From positions 310,001-374,000 of the forward strand of contig CAYNRY010000003.1 in NCBI GenBank assembly GCA_964399985.1: a stretch of DNA of 64,000 bases, read 5' to 3'. Made by a program: the position numbers and the translations under genes. Shown here one piece after another: positions 8,333 through 16,789 of this stretch (position 1 is the stretch's first letter; each line of letters begins with the position of its first letter). The notes beneath the pieces are model-generated. The model did not search any database. It was not told the origin of the DNA and saw nothing but the letters and a program-made list of their open reading frames with translations. Origin of the DNA: Micavibrio_B sp964399985. GTDB lineage: Bacteria; Pseudomonadota; Alphaproteobacteria; Micavibrionales; Micavibrionaceae.

Positions 8333-9844
8333 ATGTTAAACGCCAATGCCCAAACCAGTCCACAAACCTCTCCTGCGGATGAAAATCCGTTGAAACTGGC
8401 CAAGCTAAAGAAACTGGCGGCTATTGAAGAGGCGGGTATTAACGCTTTCCCGCATAAATTCCACCGCACCCACAAAGCGGGCGATGTGCAGACTAAGTAT
8501 GAAAGTCTTGAAAACGGCGTTGAAACCGAAGATGTCGTGCGCGTGGCGGGCCGGATCATGGCCTATCGCAATAACGGCATGTTTATCGATTTGCATGACG
8601 CAACGGGTAAAATCCAGATTTTCTGTCATAAGGACACATTATCCGAAGATAAATTGAAGGCTTTGGAGACGCTCGATCTCGGCGATATTATCGGCGTCGA
8701 GGGTACGATCCGCCGCACGCCGCGCGGCGAATTGTCGGTGCGTACGAAAGAACTGACACTGCTGACCAAAAGCTTTTTGCCATTGCCGGAAAAATATCAT
8801 GGCCTCAGCGATATCGAACAACGCTACCGTCAGCGCTATGTCGATTTGATCGTCAATGATGAAGCCAAGGCGGTCCTTCGGTCGCGCTCTAAAATTGTCG
8901 CTTCGATCCGTGACTATCTAAATGGTATGGGCGCAATCGAAGTTGAAACACCGATTTTAAATCCTATCCTCGGCGGCGCGAGCGCGAAGCCTTTTACCAC
9001 TCATTATAACGCGGTCGATTCAGAATTTTACCTGCGCGTTGCGCCGGAATTATATTTGAAGCGTTTGATCGTCGGCGGCTTTGCCGATGCGGTTTACGAG
9101 ATCGGCAAGAACTTCCGTAACGAAGGCGTATCGGTGAAGCATAACCCTGAATTTACGGCGGTCGAAGGCTATCACGCCTATATGGATTATGAAGATATCA
9201 TGACGCTGGTCGAGGACATGGTGCGCTATGTGGTTCACGGCCTGCACGGAACCTATGAAATTCAATATGGCGACAAAGTACTGGATTTCGGCAAGGCTTG
9301 GCCGAGAAAACGCATGACCGATCTGGTCAAGGAAGCGACAGGCATCGATTTCCTTGAGCTGGATAGCGCACAAGCGGCACATGAAGCAGCTGCGAAAATT
9401 GGTATCAAAGTCGATCCGAAATTCAATTGGGGTCAGGTGGTTGAATATATCTTCTCGGAAAAAGTGGAGCATACGTTGACACAGCCGACACATGTCACGG
9501 ATTTCCCGTTCGAGATTTCGCCTTTGTCGAAAAATCACCGCGACAATCCGCGTCTTGTCGAACGCTTTGAAAGCTATGTCAATGGCTGGGAAATTGCTAA
9601 TGCCTTTACGGAGCTGAACGATCCGCGTATCCAGCGCGAGCGTTTCGAAGCGCAAGTATCACAGCGCGATGCAGGTGACGAAGAAGCGCAAATGCTCGAT
9701 GAAGATTACATTACGGCGCTGGAATACGGTCTGCCGCCGACAGGCGGCTGGGGGCTCGGGATCGACCGTCTGGTTATGCTGCTGACGGATTCATCGAATA
9801 TCCGCGATGTCATTCTGTTCCCGACGCTCAAACCGCTGAAGTAA
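8333..9844 (+). CDS. lysS: Lysyl-tRNA synthetase, class II
   Basis: LysS charges tRNA-Lys with lysine. The 503-residue protein has an N-terminal OB-fold anticodon-binding domain (RVAGRIMAYRNNGM, about 64-77) and the class II catalytic core: motif 2 in FRNEGVSVKHNPEF, and motif 3 in GLGIDRLVMLLTD near the C-terminus. The start is placed at the ATG 57 bases from the divergent pilin-like gene. Many alphaproteobacteria instead use the unrelated class I enzyme, which makes this one taxonomically informative. Confidence 0.97.
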   Translation: MLNANAQTSPQTSPADENPLKLAKLKKLAAIEEAGINAFPHKFHRTHKAGDVQTKYESLENGVETEDVVRVAGRIMAYRNNGMFIDLHDATGKIQIFCHKDTLSEDKLKALETLDLGDIIGVEGTIRRTPRGELSVRTKELTLLTKSFLPLPEKYHGLSDIEQRYRQRYVDLIVNDEAKAVLRSRSKIVASIRDYLNGMGAIEVETPILNPILGGASAKPFTTHYNAVDSEFYLRVAPELYLKRLIVGGFADAVYEIGKNFRNEGVSVKHNPEFTAVEGYHAYMDYEDIMTLVEDMVRYVVHGLHGTYEIQYGDKVLDFGKAWPRKRMTDLVKEATGIDFLELDSAQAAHEAAAKIGIKVDPKFNWGQVVEYIFSEKVEHTLTQPTHVTDFPFEISPLSKNHRDNPRLVERFESYVNGWEIANAFTELNDPRIQRERFEAQVSQRDAGDEEAQMLDEDYITALEYGLPPTGGWGLGIDRLVMLLTDSSNIRDVILFPTLKPLK

Positions 9845-9847
9845 TCA

Positions 9848-10918
9848 CTAACGATCAAGACTCATATATTGATGAAATCCTGATACGATATCTTCACGGA
9901 TATCTTTTGCTGTGCCTTTTCCAACTAGATAAAGGTTTTTAGCGGCGTATTCGATCCAGTCGGCGCTGGAGACATATTCAAAAGCTTCTTGAAGTGTCGA
10001 TATTGTTATGGGTTTGAACGCGATATTAAGAAGTGGCTTTTTGCTTTTAGCAATTAGTGGCGTGGATGAGGTGATCTCTTCGACTTCATCAGTATCGAGA
10101 ACATGGCCTGTTAATACAAAAACAGACATAGGGTCATTGATGAATTCTCTATCCCATGCTTCCCGAAGTGATAGTTGAGGGACAAATTCTGGTTTTGTAA
10201 TATCTTCGATTATAGGTTCTCCCGTGATAACTGGCATTTCTTCCAGTTCGGGTTTTGTTACAACTTGCACGTCCATCAGCGGTAATTCTGCTACGGGCTC
10301 AGCTATTTTAGAAATTTCTATTTCTTGATGTTCAAAAATAGGCTGGGCTGCTGCTGCCGGCTTTTCCTTTTTTACTTCAGGTGCATTTTCGAAAGCTTTT
10401 TTTACTGTAATTTTTCCTGCTGCAATTTTTTGTATTAGTTTATCTGCGCTTGGAATGTCAGTTTGCAAAACATAGGCCGTCATAAATCCTAAAAGTGCGG
10501 ATGCTTCCTGAAATATCAGATTTTCTGCATAAGATCTTTCGGGGACATCGTCTCTTTTTGTCTTTCTATAGACATGGGCTATTTGTTCTACGCCGCCTTC
10601 TTTTAACAAAGCTTCATATTTATTCGCCCGCTTTGACCATAGACCGGAATGGCCGCCTGAGGGTTGCGCGATTTCTGGCAAGGCTTTTACAAGCTCTTCT
10701 TTAGTAGGCATAGGAAGCATTTGTTTATGTGCCTGATTGACAGGAACATCCTTGGTAATGCCTCGTCGAATGCTAGGCACTGTATTAGTGGAAACCAGAT
10801 GAAAGGCGTTAAAAGTGACACCTCCATAGGTTAAAGGCCCTATGGCTGTTATTTTGGCTATTCCTAGCGCTGGCACGAAGACATCTTGCCCAATTTCAAA
10901 ATCTGTACGCATTCTCAC
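9848..10918 (-). CDS. CarD/CdnL-like RNA polymerase-binding protein with long C-terminal extension
   Basis: Residues 1-60 (FEIGQDVFVPALGIAKITAI) resemble the RNA polymerase-interacting Tudor-like domain of the CarD/CdnL/TRCF family, and residues 90-145 (GLWSKRANKYEALLKEGG, then RDDVPERSYAENLIFQEA) match the helical DNA-binding half, including the conserved Trp and the SxxEN/ER-type stretch. Known CarD proteins stabilise the RNA polymerase open complex at promoters. Typical CarD proteins are about 160-190 residues; here about 190 more follow, rich in Pro, Glu and Lys, ending in a segment of possible helices. It is convergent with lysS, 3 bases apart. The assignment is from pattern recognition. 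Confidence 0.65.
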   Translation of the reverse strand: MRMRTDFEIGQDVFVPALGIAKITAIGPLTYGGVTFNAFHLVSTNTVPSIRRGITKDVPVNQAHKQMLPMPTKEELVKALPEIAQPSGGHSGLWSKRANKYEALLKEGGVEQIAHVYRKTKRDDVPERSYAENLIFQEASALLGFMTAYVLQTDIPSADKLIQKIAAGKITVKKAFENAPEVKKEKPAAAAQPIFEHQEIEISKIAEPVAELPLMDVQVVTKPELEEMPVITGEPIIEDITKPEFVPQLSLREAWDREFINDPMSVFVLTGHVLDTDEVEEITSSTPLIAKSKKPLLNIAFKPITISTLQEAFEYVSSADWIEYAAKNLYLVGKGTAKDIREDIVSGFHQYMSLDR

Positions 10919-10957
10919 TCATCCCTGTTTTTTCTAGAATTTAGGAGGAGAGTTTAA

Positions 10958-11605
10958 TTACGTCAACTTGAATCCGGCCTTTGGTTTCTCTTTATCCGGC
11001 ATTCCATACTGATCGCCTTTATTTAAGGTCGCATCCGACTGCCAGTAAGTTGTGATATTGGCGAGGTCCGGACGTTCGCGTTCGTCATTGGGCGCGGCTT
11101 GTGTGCCGATATAGATAAACCCTGCAAAATTGTCGCGTGAATCCAGTCCCATCGATGCTTTGAAATCTTCGCTATAGGTATACCATTCGGTTAGCCAGTT
11201 CGAGCCATAGCCAAGCGAGTTAGCGGCAAGGCATAAATTCATACAGGCGGCTCCGCTTGAGAGAATTTGCTCCCACTGCGCATGCTTGCCTGGCTTGATG
11301 CGAGAGACAACGGCAATCACCAAAGGAGCGCGGAGAAAACGTTCGGCTTCGAGGTCGAGCTTGGCTTGCGGCGTGTCCGGATTTTCGGTTTCATAAGCCT
11401 GTCTTAATAATTCTCCGGCCCTTTGTCTGGCATCGCCTTGTAAGACGATAAAATACCATGGCGCGTACTTGCCATGATCGGGCACACGACTTGCAATTTT
11501 CAGGATAGTCTCAATTTGCTCTTTTGAGGGAGCAGGCTCTGCCAGATGGGCGACTTTGGCCGAGCGGCGTTTGAGGAGAAATTCGGTTAATTCGGGCTGG
11601 GTCAT
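10958..11605 (-). CDS. Nitroreductase-family flavoprotein (YdjA-like)
   Basis: This is a 215-residue FMN-dependent oxidoreductase of the nitroreductase superfamily. The N-terminal LLKRRSAK, the VPDHGKYAPWYFIVL segment (about 41-55), the central ASGAACMNLCLAANSLGYG-like helix and the late FIYIGTQA strand are the usual FMN-contact regions of the short YdjA type. The natural substrate is unknown for most members. It is transcribed away from uvrB with 66 bases between starts, so the two genes share a promoter region. Confidence 0.88.
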   Translation of the reverse strand: MTQPELTEFLLKRRSAKVAHLAEPAPSKEQIETILKIASRVPDHGKYAPWYFIVLQGDARQRAGELLRQAYETENPDTPQAKLDLEAERFLRAPLVIAVVSRIKPGKHAQWEQILSSGAACMNLCLAANSLGYGSNWLTEWYTYSEDFKASMGLDSRDNFAGFIYIGTQAAPNDERERPDLANITTYWQSDATLNKGDQYGMPDKEKPKAGFKLT

Positions 11606-11671
11606 GAATATCTACTATAAAAATCCTGTTTGGCGGCTTTGCTTTTGCAGTAAAAGCGTTAAGTTATATAT

Positions 11672-13819
11672 ATGCCGACAACACAGGAATTGCCACACCC
11701 CGCCCAGCCTATTTCAGCGTCGCTGGATCAAGATAAACCGTTCAGGATCGACTCGGAGTTTACACCCTCCGGCGATCAGCCGACGGCGATCCGCCAGCTT
11801 GTGGCCGGTATTCGATCAGGACTGAGCGATCAGGTTTTGCTCGGGGTGACTGGGTCGGGCAAGACATTCACCATGGCGCATGTCATTCAGGAAGTACAAA
11901 AGCCGACGCTTATTCTTGCCCCGAACAAAACACTTGCCGCTCAGCTCTTTGGTGAAATGAAAGCCTTCTTTCCCGATAACGCCGTCGAGTATTTCGTATC
12001 TTATTACGACTATTACCAACCGGAAGCTTATGTGCCGCGTACCGATACGTTCATCGAAAAAGATTCCAGTATCAACGACCAGATCGACCGCCTGCGCCAT
12101 GCAGCGACACGGGCTTTATTCGAGCGCAAGGATGTTATCATTGTCGCATCGGTTTCCTGTATTTACGGTATTGGCTCCAAGGAAGATTATTTTGCAGCAA
12201 CGGTTGAAATTCGTCCCGGTGAGCGTTTGGACCGCCAAGCCCTAATCGGCAAATTTATCGAACTTCATTATAAGCGTAATGATATAGCCTTTGACCGCGG
12301 GACGTTCCGCGTGCGCGGCGATACGGTTGAATTATTCCCAGCGCACTTTGAAGACCGTGCGTGGCGTTTTTCGATGTTCGGCGACGAAATTGAAACCATC
12401 ATAGAATTCGACCCGCTAACTGGGCAGAAATTCGCCGATCTTCAAGGCGTGCGCATTTTCGCCAATTCCCACTATGTCACGCCTGGCCCGACCATTGGTC
12501 AGATGATCGAGCATATCAAACGCGATTTGAAAGAGCGTTTGGCAGAATTCGAAGCGGAAGGAAAGCTCCTGGAAGCGCAGCGCCTGTCACAGCGCACTCA
12601 ATTTGATATCGAGATGCTGGCAGCGACCGGCATGTGTCAGGGGATTGAAAACTATTCCCGCTATCTGACAGGCCGCAAGCCGGGAGAGCCGCCGCCGACC
12701 TTGATTGAATATATGCCGCCGGACTCGCTGCTTATTCTCGATGAAAGCCATGTCATGGTGCCTCAGATCGGCGCGATGTATAATGGTGATCGCGCGCGTA
12801 AAACCACGCTGGTTGATTACGGTTTCCGCTTGCCGTCGGCGCGGGATAACCGACCGCTGAAATTCGAGGAATGGAACGCGCTGCGTCCGCAAACTGTCTA
12901 TGTCTCTGCCACGCCTGCGCCATGGGAACTGGAACAGGCCGGCGGCGTCTATGCAGAACAAATCGTGCGCCCGACGGGCCTCATCGATCCACCGGTCGAA
13001 ATCCGCCCGACCAAGCATCAGGTCGATGATTTAATGCATGAATGTAAGCTTGTCGTCGAGAAGGGAGGGCGCGTTCTGGTGACGACGCTCACCAAGAAAA
13101 TGGCCGAAGCACTCACGGAATACCTGACCGAAAACGGCATTCGTGTGCGCTATCTTCACTCTGATGTCGACACGCTCGAACGGATTGAAATCTTGCATGA
13201 TTTGCGCCTCGGGCATTTCGATGTGTTGGTCGGGATCAATTTGCTGCGCGAAGGTTTGGATATTCCCGAATGTATGCTGGTGGCAATCTTGGATGCCGAC
13301 AAGGAAGGTTTCCTGCGTTCAAAAACTTCACTGGTGCAGACGATAGGCCGTGCCGCGCGTAATATTGAGGGGCGAGCGATCCTATATGCCGACAGCATCA
13401 CGGGAAGCATGCAATACGCCATTGATGAAACCAGCCGTCGCCGCAACAAGCAAATGGAATATAACAGGGAACATGGCATCACGCCGGAGAGTATCAAGAA
13501 ATCGATCAGCAATGTCCTGGCGAGCGTTTTCGAGCGCGGCGATCATGTGAATCTGGCAGCAGGGTTTTCTGATTCCGATCAGGAAAAATTCCTGTCGTCA
13601 CCGGATGGCTTACAAAAACAAATCAAGCGCATGGAAGAGAAAATGCGCAAAGCCGCCACCGATCTGGAATTCGAGGAAGCTGCACGTTGCCGCGATCAAA
13701 TCAGGAAACTGGAAGCAATGGATTTAGGTCTGACGGGTGCGCTTATCGCACCACGCCTTGCCAATGACTGGAGCCATAAATCCAGTGCCCCGACGAGATC
13801 GAAGGGCAAGAAGAAATAA
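11672..13819 (+). CDS. uvrB: Excinuclease ABC subunit B
   Basis: UvrB is the damage-verifying helicase of nucleotide excision repair and works with UvrA and UvrC (uvrC is at 27705 here). Seen are the Walker A region GVTGSGKTF, the beta-hairpin stretch YYDYYQPEAYVP, DESHV, and the C-terminal UVR motif (LEFEEAARCRDQIRKLE) that contacts UvrC. At 715 residues it is slightly long, with about 25 extra residues before FTPSGDQPTAI and a basic tail. The 3' end adjoins the convergent secreted-protein gene with no gap. Confidence 0.98.
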   Translation: MPTTQELPHPAQPISASLDQDKPFRIDSEFTPSGDQPTAIRQLVAGIRSGLSDQVLLGVTGSGKTFTMAHVIQEVQKPTLILAPNKTLAAQLFGEMKAFFPDNAVEYFVSYYDYYQPEAYVPRTDTFIEKDSSINDQIDRLRHAATRALFERKDVIIVASVSCIYGIGSKEDYFAATVEIRPGERLDRQALIGKFIELHYKRNDIAFDRGTFRVRGDTVELFPAHFEDRAWRFSMFGDEIETIIEFDPLTGQKFADLQGVRIFANSHYVTPGPTIGQMIEHIKRDLKERLAEFEAEGKLLEAQRLSQRTQFDIEMLAATGMCQGIENYSRYLTGRKPGEPPPTLIEYMPPDSLLILDESHVMVPQIGAMYNGDRARKTTLVDYGFRLPSARDNRPLKFEEWNALRPQTVYVSATPAPWELEQAGGVYAEQIVRPTGLIDPPVEIRPTKHQVDDLMHECKLVVEKGGRVLVTTLTKKMAEALTEYLTENGIRVRYLHSDVDTLERIEILHDLRLGHFDVLVGINLLREGLDIPECMLVAILDADKEGFLRSKTSLVQTIGRAARNIEGRAILYADSITGSMQYAIDETSRRRNKQMEYNREHGITPESIKKSISNVLASVFERGDHVNLAAGFSDSDQEKFLSSPDGLQKQIKRMEEKMRKAATDLEFEEAARCRDQIRKLEAMDLGLTGALIAPRLANDWSHKSSAPTRSKGKKK

Positions 13820-14311
13820 TTAAATCATCGGTCCCGGCGGACAATTCAAAGATTTAACACCGAGGTCGAGCTGATTTACCTGCGCATCCACAACCGCTTT
13901 TTCAAACTCCGTTTTTGAAGTTATCCCTATTTTCAGCATATTAAGCTTTGCGGTAGATAATTCATCGCAGCCCATGACTTGATAGGATTGATCTTTCCAG
14001 TTTAAAAACGCTGCCTTCAGCGAAATTTTCGAAGTAGAATATTTCGTGCCGCTAATGGCAAACTCACCTTGTATTCTTGATGGTTGCTCGAGGGTAATTG
14101 TCAAAGACTGGTCGGGAATAGTGCTGACAAATCTGTATGGAACAAATCGATCTGCCATGATTTTTAGAAAAGATTCTCTTATTTCCGGTGGAGCAGTTTC
14201 GGTGGCTTCAGGGTTTTCTGGCGATACTGAATTCTCCTGACTATAAGAAGGTAAGGCAGTAGTTGCGAGCGCGGCAGCTGCCGCGATGCGAAGATATTTA
14301 TTCATACTCAA
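13820..14311 (-). CDS. Small secreted protein, function unknown
   Basis: I do not recognise the family. The 163-residue product begins with a classical signal peptide (YLRIAAAAALATTALPSYSQ, about residues 6-25) and should be periplasmic or exported. The mature part has two cysteines, one in VMGCDEL and one in SLNCPPG near the end, which could form a disulphide. It lies 59 bases downstream of another small secreted protein of similar layout. It ends directly against the uvrB stop. Confidence 0.72.
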   Translation of the reverse strand: MSMNKYLRIAAAAALATTALPSYSQENSVSPENPEATETAPPEIRESFLKIMADRFVPYRFVSTIPDQSLTITLEQPSRIQGEFAISGTKYSTSKISLKAAFLNWKDQSYQVMGCDELSTAKLNMLKIGITSKTEFEKAVVDAQVNQLDLGVKSLNCPPGPMI

Positions 14312-14370
14312 GGCTCCCTGTTTTTTTATTTATGAAGCAAGCCTAGGACAGATGATTTATTAAATGCAAA

Positions 14371-14736
14371 TTAAAATGGATTTCTTTCCATGACTCCCTC
14401 ACAATTGACGGCGGCATTTTTCATTTCTGTAAGATATTGCTGCAGGTTTTCGCTTTTTTGAGCAGATTTTTCATGATTTATATGTCCTGCGACCTCAATA
14501 ATGCCAGCTTGCAGCATGCTGCACTCTACGGCGTGCGGTTTTCCGGAAGCCAGCCTGAAAATGGCATAGAACCTGTTAGGCGAAAACCGCCCTATATCCT
14601 TGACCATTTGATCTTCTGAATTAAGGCTGTCACCACGGTCCATTCTTTCAAAAAGGATATATTGGGTTTCTTGTGCCGGCTGAGCGGAGGCTATGGAAGT
14701 TGTTGCAAGCGCAAAGCCTGCCAATAATTTATTCAT
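14371..14736 (-). CDS. Small secreted protein, function unknown
   Basis: A 121-residue protein with a signal peptide (MNKLLAGFALATTSIASAQP, cleavage probable after ASA). The mature part carries two cysteines, in VECSML and in VNCEGV, spaced similarly to those in the neighbour at 13820, and both share a C-x(n)-ML-x-GI pattern between them. That suggests the two genes are diverged copies, but the likeness is weak and needs an alignment. No function can be given. Confidence 0.68.
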   Translation of the reverse strand: MNKLLAGFALATTSIASAQPAQETQYILFERMDRGDSLNSEDQMVKDIGRFSPNRFYAIFRLASGKPHAVECSMLQAGIIEVAGHINHEKSAQKSENLQQYLTEMKNAAVNCEGVMERNPF

Positions 14737-14854
14737 ACGCAGTGATCCTTTCGAAGTCGGCGAACATAGATCACAGGCGTTGAAATTGCAAATTGTCCTT
14801 AACCAAGTATTAGCGTATAATAACCCTTAGTATTTGATTTCAAAGGGGTTTTTC

Positions 14855-15463
14855 TTGAATATCTGGTTCCTGCTCTGGGTTTTCCTTGCCATTTTCATTC
14901 TCGGGCTGTTCGGATGGTCATTTCACATCCTGCTGCGCCAGAAACGTGCCTGGGCGCAATTTGCCGAGAAAAACAACCTGGCCGTTACCCCGGGCAAGAT
15001 GTTTTCATCCTCTGCGATTACCGGAAATCTGAAAGGTTTCCCGTTCTATCTTTATTCGGAAGAGCAGACGATCAATCAGGCGGGCTCGCGTCGCTTCCGC
15101 ACTATCATCCAGTTTGAATTACCGGGCCCGATGCCTACTCAAGGGGTCATTGCCTCCGCCGATGCCGGAAACTTTGCTCGTGCACTTGGCCTCAAAGAAG
15201 ATTACACGCCCGCTTACGATTTTTGGAATAAAGAGATCGTCGTTATCACCGATGATCAAAATATCCTCGCGCAGTATATGACTGAGGAGAGATGTAAATC
15301 TTTAAATTCCCTGATGACGATCAAATCGATTGCCGCCATCCTTATTTTCGACAGCGCGAATGTATATTTGCGCTTCGAAACCGCCGAAGCTTTCGATGAC
15401 TATAAAAAACTCGACCGCTTCGTTTCCAAAGCGGTCGAGCATGCGAAGATATTATCGCTTTAA
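14855..15463 (+). CDS. Membrane-anchored hypothetical protein
   Basis: The product has one N-terminal transmembrane helix (IWFLLWVFLAIFILGLFGW) followed by a cytoplasmic or periplasmic domain of about 170 residues that I do not recognise. I place the start at the TTG at 14855 because an AAGGGG site lies 6-7 bases upstream; an earlier in-frame TTG at 14834 has none. The gene abuts the convergent cyclophilin gene with no spacing. Confidence 0.72.
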   Translation: MNIWFLLWVFLAIFILGLFGWSFHILLRQKRAWAQFAEKNNLAVTPGKMFSSSAITGNLKGFPFYLYSEEQTINQAGSRRFRTIIQFELPGPMPTQGVIASADAGNFARALGLKEDYTPAYDFWNKEIVVITDDQNILAQYMTEERCKSLNSLMTIKSIAAILIFDSANVYLRFETAEAFDDYKKLDRFVSKAVEHAKILSL

Positions 15464-16039
15464 TTATTGAGCTGCCGCTTTCGGCGCTGCTTCTGCTTCA
15501 CCTTTATCATCAGCAGCAACAGTCAACTTGACGATTTTGTCAGGATTGACAGGTGGCTCGCCGCGGCGAATTTGATCAACAAAGCCCATACCGTCTGTGA
15601 CTTTGCCCCAGACTGTGTATTGGCGGTTTAAGAAGCTGCAATCATCGAAGCAGATGAAGAACTGAGAGTTGGCAGAGTTCGGATCGGAAGTGCGGGCCAT
15701 ACCGATCACGCCGCGACCGAAGTTTTCATCGTTGAATTCAGCTTTAAGATCAGGAAGCTCGGAGCCGCCTGTTCCTGTGCCCGTCGGGTCGCCTGTCTGT
15801 GCCATGAAGCCTTCGATAACGCGGTGGAAAACAACGCCGTCATAGAAACCTTTGCGTGCCAGTTCCTTGATGCGGGCAACGTGCAAGGGAGCTTTGTCTG
15901 GCAGCATTTGAATGGTGACGCGACCATAAGTCGTATCAAGATAAAGTGTATTTTCAGGATCCATGGTTTGGGCTTTCGCAGTTGAGGCCAAAGGAGACAG
16001 CAGGATTGCCGCCGCCAAAGCCAGTTTTAAAAATTTCAT
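15464..16039 (-). CDS. ppiA: Periplasmic cyclophilin-type peptidyl-prolyl isomerase
   Basis: This is a cyclophilin that speeds cis-trans isomerisation at proline bonds. A signal peptide (MKFLKLALAAAILLSPLAS...AKA) directs it to the periplasm. The active-site signature is clear: FHRVIEGFMAQTGDP, GTGGSELPDLKAEF and SANSQFFIC. The start is the ATG at 16039, which has AAAGGAAA just upstream; the earlier GTG at 16057 is less likely. A paralogue lies immediately upstream at 16148. Six residues near NRQYTVWGKV complete the fold. The C-terminal tail is Ala/Glu-rich. Confidence 0.92.
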   Translation of the reverse strand: MKFLKLALAAAILLSPLASTAKAQTMDPENTLYLDTTYGRVTIQMLPDKAPLHVARIKELARKGFYDGVVFHRVIEGFMAQTGDPTGTGTGGSELPDLKAEFNDENFGRGVIGMARTSDPNSANSQFFICFDDCSFLNRQYTVWGKVTDGMGFVDQIRRGEPPVNPDKIVKLTVAADDKGEAEAAPKAAAQ

Positions 16040-16084
16040 GACATTTCCTTTCGTCACGGGAGATTTTAGGAAAATAACAGCTTT

Positions 16085-16135
16085 GCTTTTCCCGCGAAAG
16101 CGGGAATCTACGAGTTCCCCGCTTTCGCGGGGAAA
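16085..16135. repeat. Palindromic repeat, TTTTCCCGCGAAAGCGGG type (copy 1)
   Basis: Two hairpins, CCCGC-GAAA-GCGGG and CCCCGC-TTTC-GCGGGG, lie between the two cyclophilin genes, and their outer ends (GCTTTTCCC and GGGGAAAAC) are also complementary. The same element recurs at 16724 (inverted) and 35678. It is non-coding and all copies lie between co-directional genes. Confidence 0.85.
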
Positions 16136-16147
16136 ACAGAAATATTG

Positions 16148-16711
16148 TTATTCATTTCCGAAAGATTTTGCCTTTTCAGGAACGGAAGAATCGGCGCCGA
16201 TGCGGATTCTGACCGTTTTATCCGGCTCGACCGGCGGTTCACCTTTTTGCAACTGGTCGACATATTCCATACCGGAAATAACCTGACCGAAAGCCGTATA
16301 TTTGCCTGTCAAATCGGCGCATTTGACATCCGTCAGGCAGATAAAGAACTGGGAATTGGCGGAGTTGATATCTTCGCCATGGCCCATGCCGAGCGTGCCG
16401 CGCTTGAATTTGTAATCGGTGAATTCCGCCGGAAGGTCGGGGAATTTGGATTTACCCTTGGAGCCTTTTGGGTAGCCTGTCTGGGCGATGAAATTATCGA
16501 TCACGCGAAACCATTCAAGATTGTTGTAAAAACCGGAACGGGCGAGGGCGCGGATTTGCTCGACTGTTTTGGGCGCTTTTTCCGGCAGTAATTCGACTTT
16601 CACTTCGCCGCCCGGCAGATCAATGATCAGTAAATTCTCCGGCGCGATATCTTTTGCGAAGGCGGTTGAAGAGAGAAGGCAGAGAGCAAGTATTAGTATA
16701 ATTTTTCTCAT
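16148..16711 (-). CDS. Second periplasmic cyclophilin-type peptidyl-prolyl isomerase
   Basis: A paralogue of the neighbouring cyclophilin, 187 residues with its own signal peptide (IILILALCLLSSTAFAK). The conserved catalytic block is partly changed: the usual FHRVI reads WFRVIDNFIAQTGYP, so the His is replaced by Phe while the following Arg is kept, and NSQFFICL is intact. Loss of the His may lower or alter isomerase activity, which is inference. Tandem duplication followed by divergence fits the adjacency. It is probably co-transcribed with purB and the downstream cyclophilin. Confidence 0.9.
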   Translation of the reverse strand: MRKIILILALCLLSSTAFAKDIAPENLLIIDLPGGEVKVELLPEKAPKTVEQIRALARSGFYNNLEWFRVIDNFIAQTGYPKGSKGKSKFPDLPAEFTDYKFKRGTLGMGHGEDINSANSQFFICLTDVKCADLTGKYTAFGQVISGMEYVDQLQKGEPPVEPDKTVRIRIGADSSVPEKAKSFGNE

Positions 16712-16723
16712 ATTATCCTCTTG

Positions 16724-16783
16724 TGTTTTCCCCGTGAAAACGGGGATCTGATTTAGGAGAGATTCTCACTTTCGCGGGAAAGC
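16724..16783. repeat. Palindromic repeat, same family, inverted (copy 2)
   Basis: GTTTTCCCCGTGAAAACGGG starts this copy and TTTCGCGGGAAAGC ends it, so it is the 16085 element in the opposite orientation. It fills almost the whole gap between purB and the upstream-reading cyclophilin gene. The left hairpin CCCCGT-GAAA-ACGGGG is perfect. Confidence 0.8.
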
Positions 16784-16789
16784 AATTAT

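Noticed and set aside
9050..9655. 201-codon minus-strand frame inside lysS
   Set aside because: It is antisense to class II core motifs and has no family features.
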